A stretch of 16,376 bases of DNA from Methanofastidiosum sp. (GTDB taxonomy: Archaea > Methanobacteriota_B > Thermococci > Methanofastidiosales > Methanofastidiosaceae), in contig DUKX01000208.1 of assembly GCA_013329085.1 (NCBI GenBank), positions 1,545 through 17,920 of the forward strand, in the 5' to 3' direction. Below the pieces are notes generated by a model, which saw only the letters and a list, made by a program, of their open reading frames with translations, did no database searches and was not told the origin of the DNA. Positions 1-7,649 of the stretch are shown one piece after another. Numbering within the stretch: position 1 is the first letter of the stretch; each line of letters opens with the position of its first letter. Both the position numbers and the translations under genes were made by a program.

Positions 1-1679
1 AATCCTTTAAATATAGCATGGTTAGATACATTATATAAAAACCCAGTCATAGCATTCGACCATGTAGATGATAACTGCATGAGTTGATTATAACCATGTT
101 TAGAAACTTCTATATTAGCACGATTAGTTTCCATCATAGAAGTCATATCACGATTAAGCTCTCTGGCGTTTTTAGTAGATTTCATAAGTATTTCTACTAC
201 TCCAGTGCCCATACCAGGAAATACTTGAGCTAATACATCTAATCTTTGTTTGTTGGTAAGTTTATTTAACGATGCGTCTATCTCTTCAAAGGCTTCTATA
301 ATGCCTTTGGTACGAATCGTTTTACCTAAATCTAATCCATACATTGCTTGCATTTCTTGTGATTTAGGAGAAGGTTTAATCATGGCTTGTAATGCTCCAG
401 ATAAACCAAAACCAGCAAAAGCACCTAACCCTTGATTAGATAATGCTCCTACTACTGATAGTGTTTCATTTAAGTTGTTTTGCAGTGAAGCCATTTGTGG
501 AATAGCTCCTTGCATATAGAGAGTAAACCATCCCGAGAAGTCCACATTAGACTTCATGGAAGCTCCAGTGAGCATCATCATTTTTTGTTGCATAGACAAT
601 GAATCACCAAAGATAGTTTGCATACCAGATAACACAGGTACAAATTCATTCACTTGTTGATTGAACATCTTGGTATAGTCCATGATAAGGTTTTGATTGC
701 TTATCATATCAGATTCGTAAGGTGAACGAGCCGCTGAACGATAGAATTGTCCCATCTCTGCCGCACCAACACCTAAGTTAGTATGGCTAAATGGAGTTCT
801 TGCCATATCACGATTGCCAGAAAAAGCAATAGCTTCTGCTAAAGGTTTAGTGACCATCATAGCCTTAGTCATACCTTGAGCAAGACCAGAGAATAAAATA
901 GATAATGCCTTCAGTTGTTGTTTGGATTGGTCAAATGCTTTGTTCATGGTAACAAATTTTTCAGTAGTCTTTTGTACATCCATTTGCATTCTTGCCCATT
1001 CGCCACGATTCATAACTGCTAATCTATCAGATTGAGACATGCCACCAATATCTTCCATTGAATAACCATAGCGACCTTTAAATGCATGACCTACTGCACT
1101 CTTAGTTACCTCATCTAATGCTTTGCTGGTAGAAATCCATCGGTTAAATACACCACCAGCGGTAACACCTTTAGGTAAATTGTTAAGCTCTGTGAAAAAC
1201 TTCTGCACCTCTTTGGAAGCACTCTCTCGTTTATCTTTCAGTTTGTCGTCAGGGAACATGGCATTGATATATTGGTTAGCAGATTGCGATAATTTGTTCA
1301 TATCGCCCATGCTTTGAGTCATAGTCTTTGGAGTTAATCGTCTAAATAGACTTGAAAAGATTTTAGATTGTTCATCCATGTCTTTTAAGGCTATCTTAGC
1401 ATCGCTTGCTTGTGCTTTATACATATCTGCCATAAAAGGATATTTAGATTGCTTTAACGACTTGTAAACGCTATTAGAATAGCTTTCAGTTACTCTGGTC
1501 AGCTGTGAATATAATCCTACTTGACTGCGAAGGGCTGACGATACACCTGTTTCAGGGAAAGCCATAGCATGTTTAACAGCTTGTGCTGTAGACATAATAT
1601 TTTTTAATCGTGGCGTAGCCTTATCTAATGCCTCAATTAGAATTGAGTATCTTAAAACTCCACCTGAACTCATTGGCAT
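1..1679 (-). CDS. Phage tail tape measure protein, N-terminal part (cut by left edge)
   Basis: The minus strand is open from the edge to an ATG at 1679, giving about 559 residues with no stop. Tape measure proteins set tail length and act during DNA delivery. Residues of about 250-500 read like the TP901-type tape measure core: a Gly/Ala-rich hydrophobic stretch (LSNQGLGAFAGFGLSGAL, about 410), then MYGLDLGKTI (about 445) and a Leu-rich helix ending in VFPGMGTG. The N-terminal 250 residues are Lys/Gln-rich and look helical. The ATG at 1679 is chosen because GAAGGG lies upstream and no earlier in-frame start fits; ATG 1673 is a weaker alternative. It follows the tail chaperone gene, the standard position. 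The C-terminal part is outside the window. Confidence 0.88.
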   Translation of the reverse strand, partial: MPMSSGGVLRYSILIEALDKATPRLKNIMSTAQAVKHAMAFPETGVSSALRSQVGLYSQLTRVTESYSNSVYKSLKQSKYPFMADMYKAQASDAKIALKDMDEQSKIFSSLFRRLTPKTMTQSMGDMNKLSQSANQYINAMFPDDKLKDKRESASKEVQKFFTELNNLPKGVTAGGVFNRWISTSKALDEVTKSAVGHAFKGRYGYSMEDIGGMSQSDRLAVMNRGEWARMQMDVQKTTEKFVTMNKAFDQSKQQLKALSILFSGLAQGMTKAMMVTKPLAEAIAFSGNRDMARTPFSHTNLGVGAAEMGQFYRSAARSPYESDMISNQNLIMDYTKMFNQQVNEFVPVLSGMQTIFGDSLSMQQKMMMLTGASMKSNVDFSGWFTLYMQGAIPQMASLQNNLNETLSVVGALSNQGLGAFAGFGLSGALQAMIKPSPKSQEMQAMYGLDLGKTIRTKGIIEAFEEIDASLNKLTNKQRLDVLAQVFPGMGTGVVEILMKSTKNARELNRDMTSMMETNRANIEVSKHGYNQLMQLSSTWSNAMTGFLYNVSNHAIFKG

Positions 1680-1686
1680 ATTATCA

Positions 1687-1875
1687 TCAACCCTTCTTGT
1701 TTATTTCTTTTTTCATATCTTCTAATTCTTTGTCAACAGTTTTAGCAACAAAGTTATGTATTGCGATTCTTGAGTGGGGACTCATTTTGAAGTAATCATT
1801 CAAGTTGATTCCCAGCTCTTTATGCAAAAACCTTGCCGCCAGAATGTGTTTCTCTAAATCCTCACCGAGTACGAA
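1687..1875 (-). CDS. Tail assembly chaperone, frameshift extension (gpT-like; Mu gp41'-like)
   Basis: This is the downstream frame of the tail chaperone pair, about 61-62 residues from the slip site at 1874-1879 to the TGA at 1687. Joined to the upstream frame it would make a protein of 222 or 223 residues. The frame also contains an ATG at 1914, but that ATG has no Shine-Dalgarno sequence and lies inside the upstream gene, so separate initiation is unlikely. In long-tailed phages the short (G) and frameshifted (GT) chaperones bind the tape measure and recruit tail tube subunits. Position between tail tube and tape measure fits this. The offset is +1 (equivalently -2), which matches the -2 shift known for Mu rather than the -1 of lambda. 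Inferred from frame geometry and position. Confidence 0.75.
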   Translation of the reverse strand, partial: FVLGEDLEKHILAARFLHKELGINLNDYFKMSPHSRIAIHNFVAKTVDKELEDMKKEINKKG

Positions 1876-2356
1876 AAAATTCTTCTTGTAAGTACCCGAA
1901 GTAAGACAGCACATAATACAGAGGTGCGGCTTCTCCCTGTCCTAACTTTTCAATATATTTTAACTTGAGTTGAGGTGCTACCTGATATTCCTCAGCAGTA
2001 AAATCTATAATAGGTTCTTCTTTGTACTTGGGGTCGTTCTTATCTCGTTGAATAGTGAGGATGCAATCGGCTACCATTTCGGTACGAGTGTGATATGTTT
2101 TATCTTCCAGGTTAGGTTCGACCATTACAAATTCTCTTCCAGATACACCCAGCTTAGCTTTAATAGTTCTTCGATAAGTTCCATCAGTAATCACTGACAT
2201 ATCTGGTTTGTACTTCTCAAAGCTCTTGTTAAGTTGGTTTGCGTTCTCTTCTGCTTTAATGTCTTGAGCTATAGCATCGTATAATACTTCGACAAGACCT
2301 TGAGCTTCCAGTTGCTTTAGAATACCTTCTGGTAAAACTTCTTTTAAATTAATCAT
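1862..2356 (-). CDS. Tail assembly chaperone, short form (gpG-like; Mu gp41-like)
   Basis: 164 residues, starting at an ATG with GGAGGGC about 7 nt upstream. It is mostly helical and charged, and ends in the sequence EEFFRTR before a TGA. The size, the place between tail tube and tape measure, and the overlapping downstream frame identify it as the tail assembly chaperone. It is expected to be made in large amounts, with a minor fraction of ribosomes shifting at Phe160-Phe161 to make the longer form. Sequence similarity to known chaperones is not obvious by eye, as is usual for this fast-evolving family; the call rests on context. Confidence 0.78.
   Translation of the reverse strand: MINLKEVLPEGILKQLEAQGLVEVLYDAIAQDIKAEENANQLNKSFEKYKPDMSVITDGTYRRTIKAKLGVSGREFVMVEPNLEDKTYHTRTEMVADCILTIQRDKNDPKYKEEPIIDFTAEEYQVAPQLKLKYIEKLGQGEAAPLYYVLSYFGYLQEEFFRTR
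1871..1882 (-). other. Candidate programmed frameshift site (U6 run followed by CG)
   Basis: On the minus strand the short-form codons read GAA TTT TTT CGT. The six-T run (1874-1879) lets tRNA-Phe re-pair either two bases back (TTT) or one base forward (TTC). Both place the ribosome in the frame that stays open to 1687. The original frame stops 10 nt later at TGA 1862-1864. The design, a homopolymer of six followed by CG, resembles the G-run used for the -2 shift in Mu. No stimulatory RNA structure was identified. Confidence 0.6.
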
Positions 2357-2395
2357 GTTAAATGCCCTCCATTTTTTTTATTTTTTTATTTTTTT
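2357..2395 (-). promoter_or_regulatory. A-rich translation leader before the tail chaperone gene
   Basis: Between the tail tube stop and the chaperone start the minus strand is almost pure A, with runs of nine, seven and eight A separated by single T, then GGAGGGC and the ATG. It is the only clear gap in an otherwise overlapping operon. An unstructured A-rich leader is known to favour ribosome loading (S1 binding), and the tail chaperone is a gene needing its own rate. Function is inferred; it could also be neutral drift or a place of polymerase slippage. Confidence 0.4.
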
Positions 2396-2872
2396 TTAAA
2401 TACTTTTCGCACCATCAAATATCTTCATATGACGTGCTTTAAAAGGAATAGATTCCGTTGAAAGGTCTGCCATAGGATAAGTGATAGTAAGCGAAGGAAT
2501 AGTAACGCCTAAAATAACAATAGTAACTCTTTTTTGCTGTCCATCAGGGAAACAAGTTTCAGTAGTGATAGTATAAGTAGGTTCAATTTCACAATGAGTG
2601 TACATGGAATCTACAAAGTCTTTGAGAATATCTGCATTGATGTGTCCACGATTTAGCGTACCAGTTACTCTAACAATACCCTTAATGTCATATTCAGCTC
2701 CAGCACCAGCGGGTTTATACTGTGCAAACTCTTTTTCTGGAGTGAATGTCATATCCGTAAAATAACCGAAATAGGTAGGCTTCCCATCCATCGTAAGGAA
2801 AAACTTTACATGTTGCGAGGTATGGGCAGGAGCACCAGTTTCAGTGATTGGAGGCGGAATTTTAATAGCCAT
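2396..2872 (-). CDS. Phage tail tube (core) protein
   Basis: 158 residues. Tail tube proteins stack as rings inside the contractile sheath and form the DNA channel. The size, the beta-rich makeup (for example FLTMDGKPTYFGYFTDMTF near residue 25), and the place directly after the sheath gene support this. The ATG has GAGGAGG seven bases upstream and overlaps the sheath stop (TAATG), so the two are translationally coupled, fitting the equal ring stoichiometry of sheath and tube. It corresponds in position to Mu gpM. The family is assigned by size and context more than by diagnostic motifs. Confidence 0.82.
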   Translation of the reverse strand: MAIKIPPPITETGAPAHTSQHVKFFLTMDGKPTYFGYFTDMTFTPEKEFAQYKPAGAGAEYDIKGIVRVTGTLNRGHINADILKDFVDSMYTHCEIEPTYTITTETCFPDGQQKRVTIVILGVTIPSLTITYPMADLSTESIPFKARHMKIFDGAKSI

Positions 2873-4293
2873 TATAAGACCTCCTCAGTAAGTCTTACCG
2901 AACCATCAGACATGCGTTTTACAGTAACAATAGCATATCGAGTTTCGGGATTCTTTAATACATAAAAATCAACAGGCAGTTCACCACGAGATACTGCTTC
3001 CTGTGTAATAGTAGAGGTATCTACACGGTAATCATCCAATACTCTACGGTCAAGGAAATACTCTCCTAAGCCAGTTAAAGTGGCTTCCACACGAGAACGT
3101 CTTTCTGAAACAGTACCAGTTAGACCTATCATATCTCTCATGGAAGAAGCAATAACACGTTCAATAGTATTATATGCACTTCTCACCATTAAAGATGATT
3201 GGTAGTAATCCCTAACGCCAGTTCTCATGTCATTGATAAACCAGCCTCTGGAGTCCCTACGAGCATAAGATAAGTGTACCTCAGACATAGCTTCACGTTC
3301 TGCGGTAGACCATACTTCAGCCCACCTAAAGTTGGATTTCTTGCCAATAGGTGAATCAGCATAAGCATACTTAGCGGCAATAGTAACAAAACCTATTTGT
3401 TCAAGCTCTTCTACTGCGGCTGAAACAGGGTTGTAGTAGTAAACATTACCCATGCAGGTAACTACATTCTTTAATGTAAACTCTTTTGCTTCAGTAACGC
3501 AAGCGGCATTTTCATCAAGCAGTTCATCTTCGATAGGAGTTTGAAAGAAAATGACTTGTGGAAATTCACCAGCAAGTAATTCAATACCAGCAATCAATGC
3601 AGCGTTAGACCGACAAGCAAACATGAAGTGAGTAACATCAGTGCTACCAAGAAGTTCCTGTGCGGCTAATAGTAAGTCAGCATCAGAAGGAGTAGCTCCA
3701 TCAGCACCAGTAGTAAATTCAGCATCAGTAACAGTAACCGATGGTAAAGTTTCGGCAGTACCAGTTTTGGTGAAAGTCATATTGGCAACATTCCATTTTG
3801 TACCAACATAGTTCTCACTGTCTGGGTCATTGTTTACATTTCTTACTCGTATAAAATCCCCGTCCAGTTTAAATATAAGAGTAACAGTATCAGCAATATC
3901 TCCAGCAATGACTTGTAGAGTAGTATCATTTCCTTTTGCACCAGCAAACTCCCATTCAAAGTCCCAGGTAGTATCAGCACCAGCGGCAAGTGAATATCCA
4001 GCAGTAGCAGCTCCAGCACCTAAAACTCTTAAAGCAGCAATATTAAATCTACCCTCAGCTCTGGTAGCGTCAATCATAGCACCTAAATCTCCACCAGCCC
4101 CACCCATCAGGCGTGCTAAGTCAGCGGCATTGGATGATTCATAAACCACCTCGCCACCCCACAGAGCATCTCCAACCATACCAATAGTTTGAGTGCCAAG
4201 GTTGGTATCAATGGAGGGAAGACCCATGTCTTCAATAATGTAAACGTCAGGGACAACGGTGTTATACGCCTGTCCCACACTAAATAGATTCAT
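2872..4293 (-). CDS. Contractile tail sheath protein
   Basis: 473 residues, a normal length for the phage tail sheath family. The sheath surrounds the tube and contracts to drive it through the cell envelope. The N-terminal 100 residues (GLPSID, TIGMVGDALWGG, the AADLARLMGG block) match the conserved sheath opening in which a segment names the protein's own frame then LxxxFGG-like residues. The C-terminal 110 residues (MRSAYNTIERVIASSMRDMIG, then SRVEATLTGLGEYFLDRRVLDDYRV) resemble the conserved sheath C-terminal domain. The central region is Ala/Gly/Thr-rich and variable, as usual. AAGGAGG lies eight bases before the ATG. Presence of this gene makes the phage a myovirus type. Confidence 0.9.
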   Translation of the reverse strand: MNLFSVGQAYNTVVPDVYIIEDMGLPSIDTNLGTQTIGMVGDALWGGEVVYESSNAADLARLMGGAGGDLGAMIDATRAEGRFNIAALRVLGAGAATAGYSLAAGADTTWDFEWEFAGAKGNDTTLQVIAGDIADTVTLIFKLDGDFIRVRNVNNDPDSENYVGTKWNVANMTFTKTGTAETLPSVTVTDAEFTTGADGATPSDADLLLAAQELLGSTDVTHFMFACRSNAALIAGIELLAGEFPQVIFFQTPIEDELLDENAACVTEAKEFTLKNVVTCMGNVYYYNPVSAAVEELEQIGFVTIAAKYAYADSPIGKKSNFRWAEVWSTAEREAMSEVHLSYARRDSRGWFINDMRTGVRDYYQSSLMVRSAYNTIERVIASSMRDMIGLTGTVSERRSRVEATLTGLGEYFLDRRVLDDYRVDTSTITQEAVSRGELPVDFYVLKNPETRYAIVTVKRMSDGSVRLTEEVL

Positions 4294-4591
4294 TCGTTAT
4301 TTCCTCCTTAGTAATCTTTGCGATTACCTTAGTTTCCTCTTTTTCTTTTATAGTTTCTTTTAAAGGTTCATTTTTAGTTTCTTTAATTGGTTCAGACACT
4401 CTTTCCAAAAATAATGCTTTCGACAAACCCGAAGGTGCTTTGGTAGGAGTTTTCGTGTTAAATTTATACTCCTGCCCTTCGACGTTAAGTATGATTGTGC
4501 CGATTTTACTCTTGAAATATGACATACCCCCAGTGTTCTTAACTTTTTTTATTTGAATCACTCCGTTCTTTTTTTCATTACAACAACTCAT
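4280..4591 (-). CDS. Small protein before the sheath gene, unknown function (Mu gp38 position)
   Basis: 103 residues; not recognised. The N-terminal two thirds are basic with short beta-like segments (IIQ/IILNVEGQEYKFN); the last 35 residues are a Lys/Glu-rich tail, probably disordered or helical. It overlaps the preceding gene by ATGA and the sheath gene by 14 nt, so it is part of the tail translation unit. In Mu a small protein (gp38, DUF2635) sits in the same slot, but no DUF2635 motif can be seen here. A pair of cysteines at residues 3-4 is notable but its role is unclear. It is certainly coding by its tight coupling. Confidence 0.7.
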   Translation of the reverse strand: MSCCNEKKNGVIQIKKVKNTGGMSYFKSKIGTIILNVEGQEYKFNTKTPTKAPSGLSKALFLERVSEPIKETKNEPLKETIKEKEETKVIAKITKEEITNESI

Positions 4592-5184
4592 TCTTCATCC
4601 CCTTCTTCAGGCTCTTCCTCAGGTGCTTCAATGGTTTCGCCTTCGATATATTCTTCTGTATCCATACGATAAAGCGATTTAATGATAGTAGCCACAGGAG
4701 GAAGGTCTCCTACCCATTGGATGCGTTGTAGGATAGTAATTTGAAAGCCAACAGCGTTCTTAAACAGATTGACAGCTTCGCCTTCCAGCATACCTACTCC
4801 AGTAATATCAGTGATTTGTGCAGACATATTATCAATAAGAGTTCTGAGTTCACTGGCATCATCAATAGTCATCAAGCGAATGAAGTGTGCTATTTCTAAA
4901 GACTTTTGAACACCTCGATAAGCGTCAGAAGCAGAATCTCTCGATTCAACTATCACAGCATAGGTAACATACTCTTCAATAAAATTGCTTCCAAAGTTAT
5001 GCAATTTAGGTTCACCAAAGGGCATACACATTAAAGCAAACTGAGGACGCACATCTTTCTGTTCAATCACCCTGCCATATTGATAGCCTATTTTATCGTT
5101 TAATACCTTAGGCATATCCTTTTGAATACATTCTAAGACATTGTCGCAAAATATAATGGGATTAAACTGTTCTATGCTATTCAC
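4588..5184 (-). CDS. Probable tail terminator / tail completion protein (Mu gpK position)
   Basis: 198 residues, starting at GTG with GAGG upstream and overlapping the previous gene by eight bases. Tail terminators cap the tube end that joins the head. The fold is not certain from sequence, but the length, place between the tail completion gene and the sheath, and the mixed pattern (YVTYAVIVESRDSA, then GFQITILQRIQWVG) fit Mu gpK / DUF1834-like proteins. The last 25 residues are strongly acidic (EEEPEEGDEE), likely disordered. It could also be another neck protein. Confidence 0.55.
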   Translation of the reverse strand: MNSIEQFNPIIFCDNVLECIQKDMPKVLNDKIGYQYGRVIEQKDVRPQFALMCMPFGEPKLHNFGSNFIEEYVTYAVIVESRDSASDAYRGVQKSLEIAHFIRLMTIDDASELRTLIDNMSAQITDITGVGMLEGEAVNLFKNAVGFQITILQRIQWVGDLPPVATIIKSLYRMDTEEYIEGETIEAPEEEPEEGDEE

Positions 5185-5779
5185 GTGCCATCCTCACAAA
5201 CTTGGTATCAACATTGCGTTCTGCCCACAGTTGACCAACTCTCTCATTGATTCTATCGACGGTAACTTTACGAATACGAATAAATGGTCTGCCAGGCATA
5301 AATCCACCACCAGTAATGCCTTGAGCTAAAACTCTTGCAGTAAATCTGCGTTTACCTTTAGGATTAGGCTTTCTTACTCGAGCAGTAGAAGACCTGCGAC
5401 CAAAAAAGATAGCGTACGCATACTTTTCTATTTTTTCTCTCTTGCCACCCATGCGGTATGCTAATACCATCCTATTGCCATTGTCTAAGAATGCTAACTT
5501 TCCATTGGAAGCAGAATCACCTAAATGCCATTTTCTGGTAAGTATTTTATTTCCATAGCCCTGTTTCCTTTTCTTGCGTGCATATTCGGGATTGAGTGGA
5601 GCCCATTTAGAGTAGCCATCCAGTGCACCTTCTTTTTCAAAGGTTTGAAAGATGTCTTTATTGATTTCAGAATTGAGTTCTGATAGAGTAGACAAGGCAT
5701 CTCTTTTACGAGTAATGTTAGCCATTGTTCGTAGTTGGAAATTGATTCCAACGCCATGTCCTATCCAAAAAGTTCCCAT
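5177..5779 (-). CDS. Phage virion morphogenesis / tail completion protein (Mu gpG-like)
   Basis: 200 residues. Residues 56-90 (YSKWAPLNPEYARKKRKQG followed by KILTRKWHLGDS) match the family signature W-x-PL-x-P-x(n)-K...iL...G.L..S, and residues 162-166 (GRPFI) match the C-terminal aRPF motif. In Mu and P2-type phages this family completes the head-tail junction or tail. The ATG at 5779 directly follows the previous stop (TAAATG) and has GGAGG five bases upstream; a later ATG at residue 19 is possible but has no such site. Highly basic, with many Lys/Arg. In Mu the homologous gene lies before the protease, here it lies after the connector. Confidence 0.78.
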   Translation of the reverse strand: MGTFWIGHGVGINFQLRTMANITRKRDALSTLSELNSEINKDIFQTFEKEGALDGYSKWAPLNPEYARKKRKQGYGNKILTRKWHLGDSASNGKLAFLDNGNRMVLAYRMGGKREKIEKYAYAIFFGRRSSTARVRKPNPKGKRRFTARVLAQGITGGGFMPGRPFIRIRKVTVDRINERVGQLWAERNVDTKFVRMARE

Positions 5780-6166
5780 TTATTCCTCCACATACATGTA
5801 CGAATCTTTGCCAGAATAGACAGCAATTCGTGATGTTCCTCTGCGTTGTTGAGTAATATTGTTTTTACCTTTAGCCAGCTTCTCTAAGTCTTTTTCTGCT
5901 TTATCGCAGATATATTGAGTTGAAGCAAGTTCATCTCTACTTTGTGCCAACATAGCTTTATTGGTTCTCATAAGATTACAACAAGCTAAGTCGAGGCACA
6001 GCCGACGAATCGAAGCAGGAACAGGATTAAATGGAGTAGTATAATAACCACTCAGACGCATATCAATGGTGTCCGAAGCGTCTATGATTGCTCTTTCAAC
6101 GCTTATATAGTCATAAGACTCGCCAGTTAATCGTTCATTAATCAGTTCATCGACTGTGCAATACAT
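5780..6166 (-). CDS. Head-tail connector / head completion protein (DUF1320, Mu gp36-like)
   Basis: 128 residues. The N-terminus (CTVDELINERLTG, then ERAIIDASDTIDMRLSGYYTTPF and the helix RRLCLDLACCNLMR) matches the pattern of the DUF1320 / gp6-like connector family: a short element naming an early helix, a Y..PF loop, and a long helix of small and hydrophobic residues. These proteins sit under the portal and join head to tail. The ATG overlaps the preceding stop (TAATG) with GAGAGGT upstream. Its place after the capsid gene and before the tail completion gene is standard. Confidence 0.8.
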   Translation of the reverse strand: MYCTVDELINERLTGESYDYISVERAIIDASDTIDMRLSGYYTTPFNPVPASIRRLCLDLACCNLMRTNKAMLAQSRDELASTQYICDKAEKDLEKLAKGKNNITQQRRGTSRIAVYSGKDSYMYVEE

Positions 6167-6543
6167 TATAGTACCTCTCTAAGATTTTGGATAAGCTGTT
6201 CTTTTTTAATGGCTACATACTTAATGCCCTTTTCTTTAGCAAGTGCATTCAGCTCATCCCTCTTCATATGCTCAAGATTGTCGTGAGATACATCATAGAT
6301 GGCTTCAGATTTCTCTGCTACCTCTGCTTGATTCTCTTGTTCCATTTTATCAAGCAATTCTACATGATTATCCTTGCGAACAATCTTTACTTTAGTTTCA
6401 TCTATTTCTACCAGCCAGCCTTTGTTAAGAAATTCCTGTTTGATTCGCCCATCAATCATTGGGTATTTCTTGGAAGGTAACACCGTTTGAGCAGGAATAA
6501 TCTTCCCGTTATATGGTGTTCGGCGTTTTAATAGATATTTCAT
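6166..6543 (-). CDS. Small head-region protein with C-terminal SAP/HeH-like helix-extension-helix
   Basis: 125 residues. The last 40 residues (HDNLEHMKRDELNALAKEKGIKY, then KKEQLIQNL) have the pattern of a helix-extension-helix or Rho N-terminal/SAP-like fold: MKRDEL-x-xLAKEKGI...KEQLI-x-xL. Such small domains often end phage head-neck proteins next to the capsid gene. The N-terminal 50 residues are beta-like (YLLKRRTPYNGKIIPAQTVL). Residues 50-85 are charged and probably a linker. The ATG overlaps the capsid stop (TAATG). Corresponds roughly to the Mu gp35 position. Whether it is a virion part or assembly factor cannot be told. Confidence 0.68.
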   Translation of the reverse strand: MKYLLKRRTPYNGKIIPAQTVLPSKKYPMIDGRIKQEFLNKGWLVEIDETKVKIVRKDNHVELLDKMEQENQAEVAEKSEAIYDVSHDNLEHMKRDELNALAKEKGIKYVAIKKEQLIQNLREVL

Positions 6544-7637
6544 TAATCACCTAAATCCTTGACATAAGCAACATGGAGAGATTCAAAATCATCGGGCATG
6601 GGCATAGATACTTCTCCATATTCTACAGTAATTTCTCGTTCATCAATCGAACCCCAGGTCTTGACATAGCTATCAGTACCATTGTTCTCATCGTTAGGCC
6701 CGACCCATCGAGTACCAAGTCTACGAGGAGCAAACACAACGGTATAGTCAGGAATGTATTTCTGAGGAGCAAAGGCATCAACATCAAGATATTCAGCCAT
6801 TTCAGGGTCTGGATAGAAGTATTCATCATAAACATAAAACTGGATTCCGAGAGGGTTGGTAATCATATCATCTTTGTTGGTATAGTGTAACCAGTAAGCG
6901 GGCTGGTTAAGATTATCCACTTTTTCATTCAGGATTTCATTCTGCCAGATAGACTGGAAGGTTAAGCGGTTCATAATAGCAACCTCAGGAACACGTCCTC
7001 TACGGTCAACGACAGTAGTTTTAATGTTCTCGAAGTCTGACATAATATCAGCTTCCATGTTTACAGTGCCATCAACATTGAACCAGTCATGAGCATTGGT
7101 ATGATAAGCAATACCAAGACTATCTTGATTGGTACGGTCAAAGTCAGTATAAGGGAAGTCAAGTTCATGTCCATTAGCAAAACGAAGAGTTCCAAGCGTG
7201 ATGGCTCTACATGCTTCAAATTCATTCAGCGTCCAGATAGCTCTCATTACATTAGCGAGTTTTTCTGAAGATGAACCAAAGTAGCGTGCCCAGGCTTGTG
7301 CTCCAGCATTATCTTTGTTGACGGTAAGCCAATTCAAAGACTGTTTAGTGATAAGGTCGGTATTACCTTTGTGGGGTAAAGTAGCGACAATATCCTTAAT
7401 AAATTCTGGAGTAATCAGCCTGCGAGAACCTTCATAACGGTTACGATAGTTACCAGTAATGTTAGTCTTGTGATGCTCTCTGCGTCTAACTACCAGCTCA
7501 TTAGTGCTTTCTCTTGGGAACAAAATGTTGCCAAGGAATTTATTAGATTGAGCAATTTCACCCTCCATGATGGGCTTAACATTCTCAAATCCTTTTTGCG
7601 TTGCTTCTACTATTTGTTTAAAATTTTCAAATCCCAT
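6543..7637 (-). CDS. Major capsid protein
   Basis: 364 residues, a usual size for HK97-fold capsids. Called from position (after protease and scaffold, before connector genes), size and composition: a helical, basic N-terminus (about 1-60), a beta-rich body and acidic C-terminus. Internal stretches such as YTVVFAPRRLGTRWVG and VEYGEVSMPMPDDF read like the late P-domain strands of capsid proteins. AGGAGG lies nine bases before the ATG, the strongest site near here, fitting high output. No delta-domain is visible, in keeping with the separate scaffold. No cleavage site is obvious. Closest by order to Mu gpT, but similarity by eye is not decisive. Confidence 0.82.
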   Translation of the reverse strand: MGFENFKQIVEATQKGFENVKPIMEGEIAQSNKFLGNILFPRESTNELVVRRREHHKTNITGNYRNRYEGSRRLITPEFIKDIVATLPHKGNTDLITKQSLNWLTVNKDNAGAQAWARYFGSSSEKLANVMRAIWTLNEFEACRAITLGTLRFANGHELDFPYTDFDRTNQDSLGIAYHTNAHDWFNVDGTVNMEADIMSDFENIKTTVVDRRGRVPEVAIMNRLTFQSIWQNEILNEKVDNLNQPAYWLHYTNKDDMITNPLGIQFYVYDEYFYPDPEMAEYLDVDAFAPQKYIPDYTVVFAPRRLGTRWVGPNDENNGTDSYVKTWGSIDEREITVEYGEVSMPMPDDFESLHVAYVKDLGD

Positions 7638-7649
7638 ATTATATCCTCC

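Noticed and set aside
1..1679. Plus-strand open frames at 250..435 and 1123..1317
   Set aside because: Antisense to the tape measure gene, which has a continuous phage-like protein in the minus strand; the plus frames have no ribosome sites.
3830..4144. Plus-strand 104-aa frame over the sheath gene
   Set aside because: Antisense to the conserved sheath; its Ala/Pro-rich product comes from the Gly/Ala codons on the other strand.
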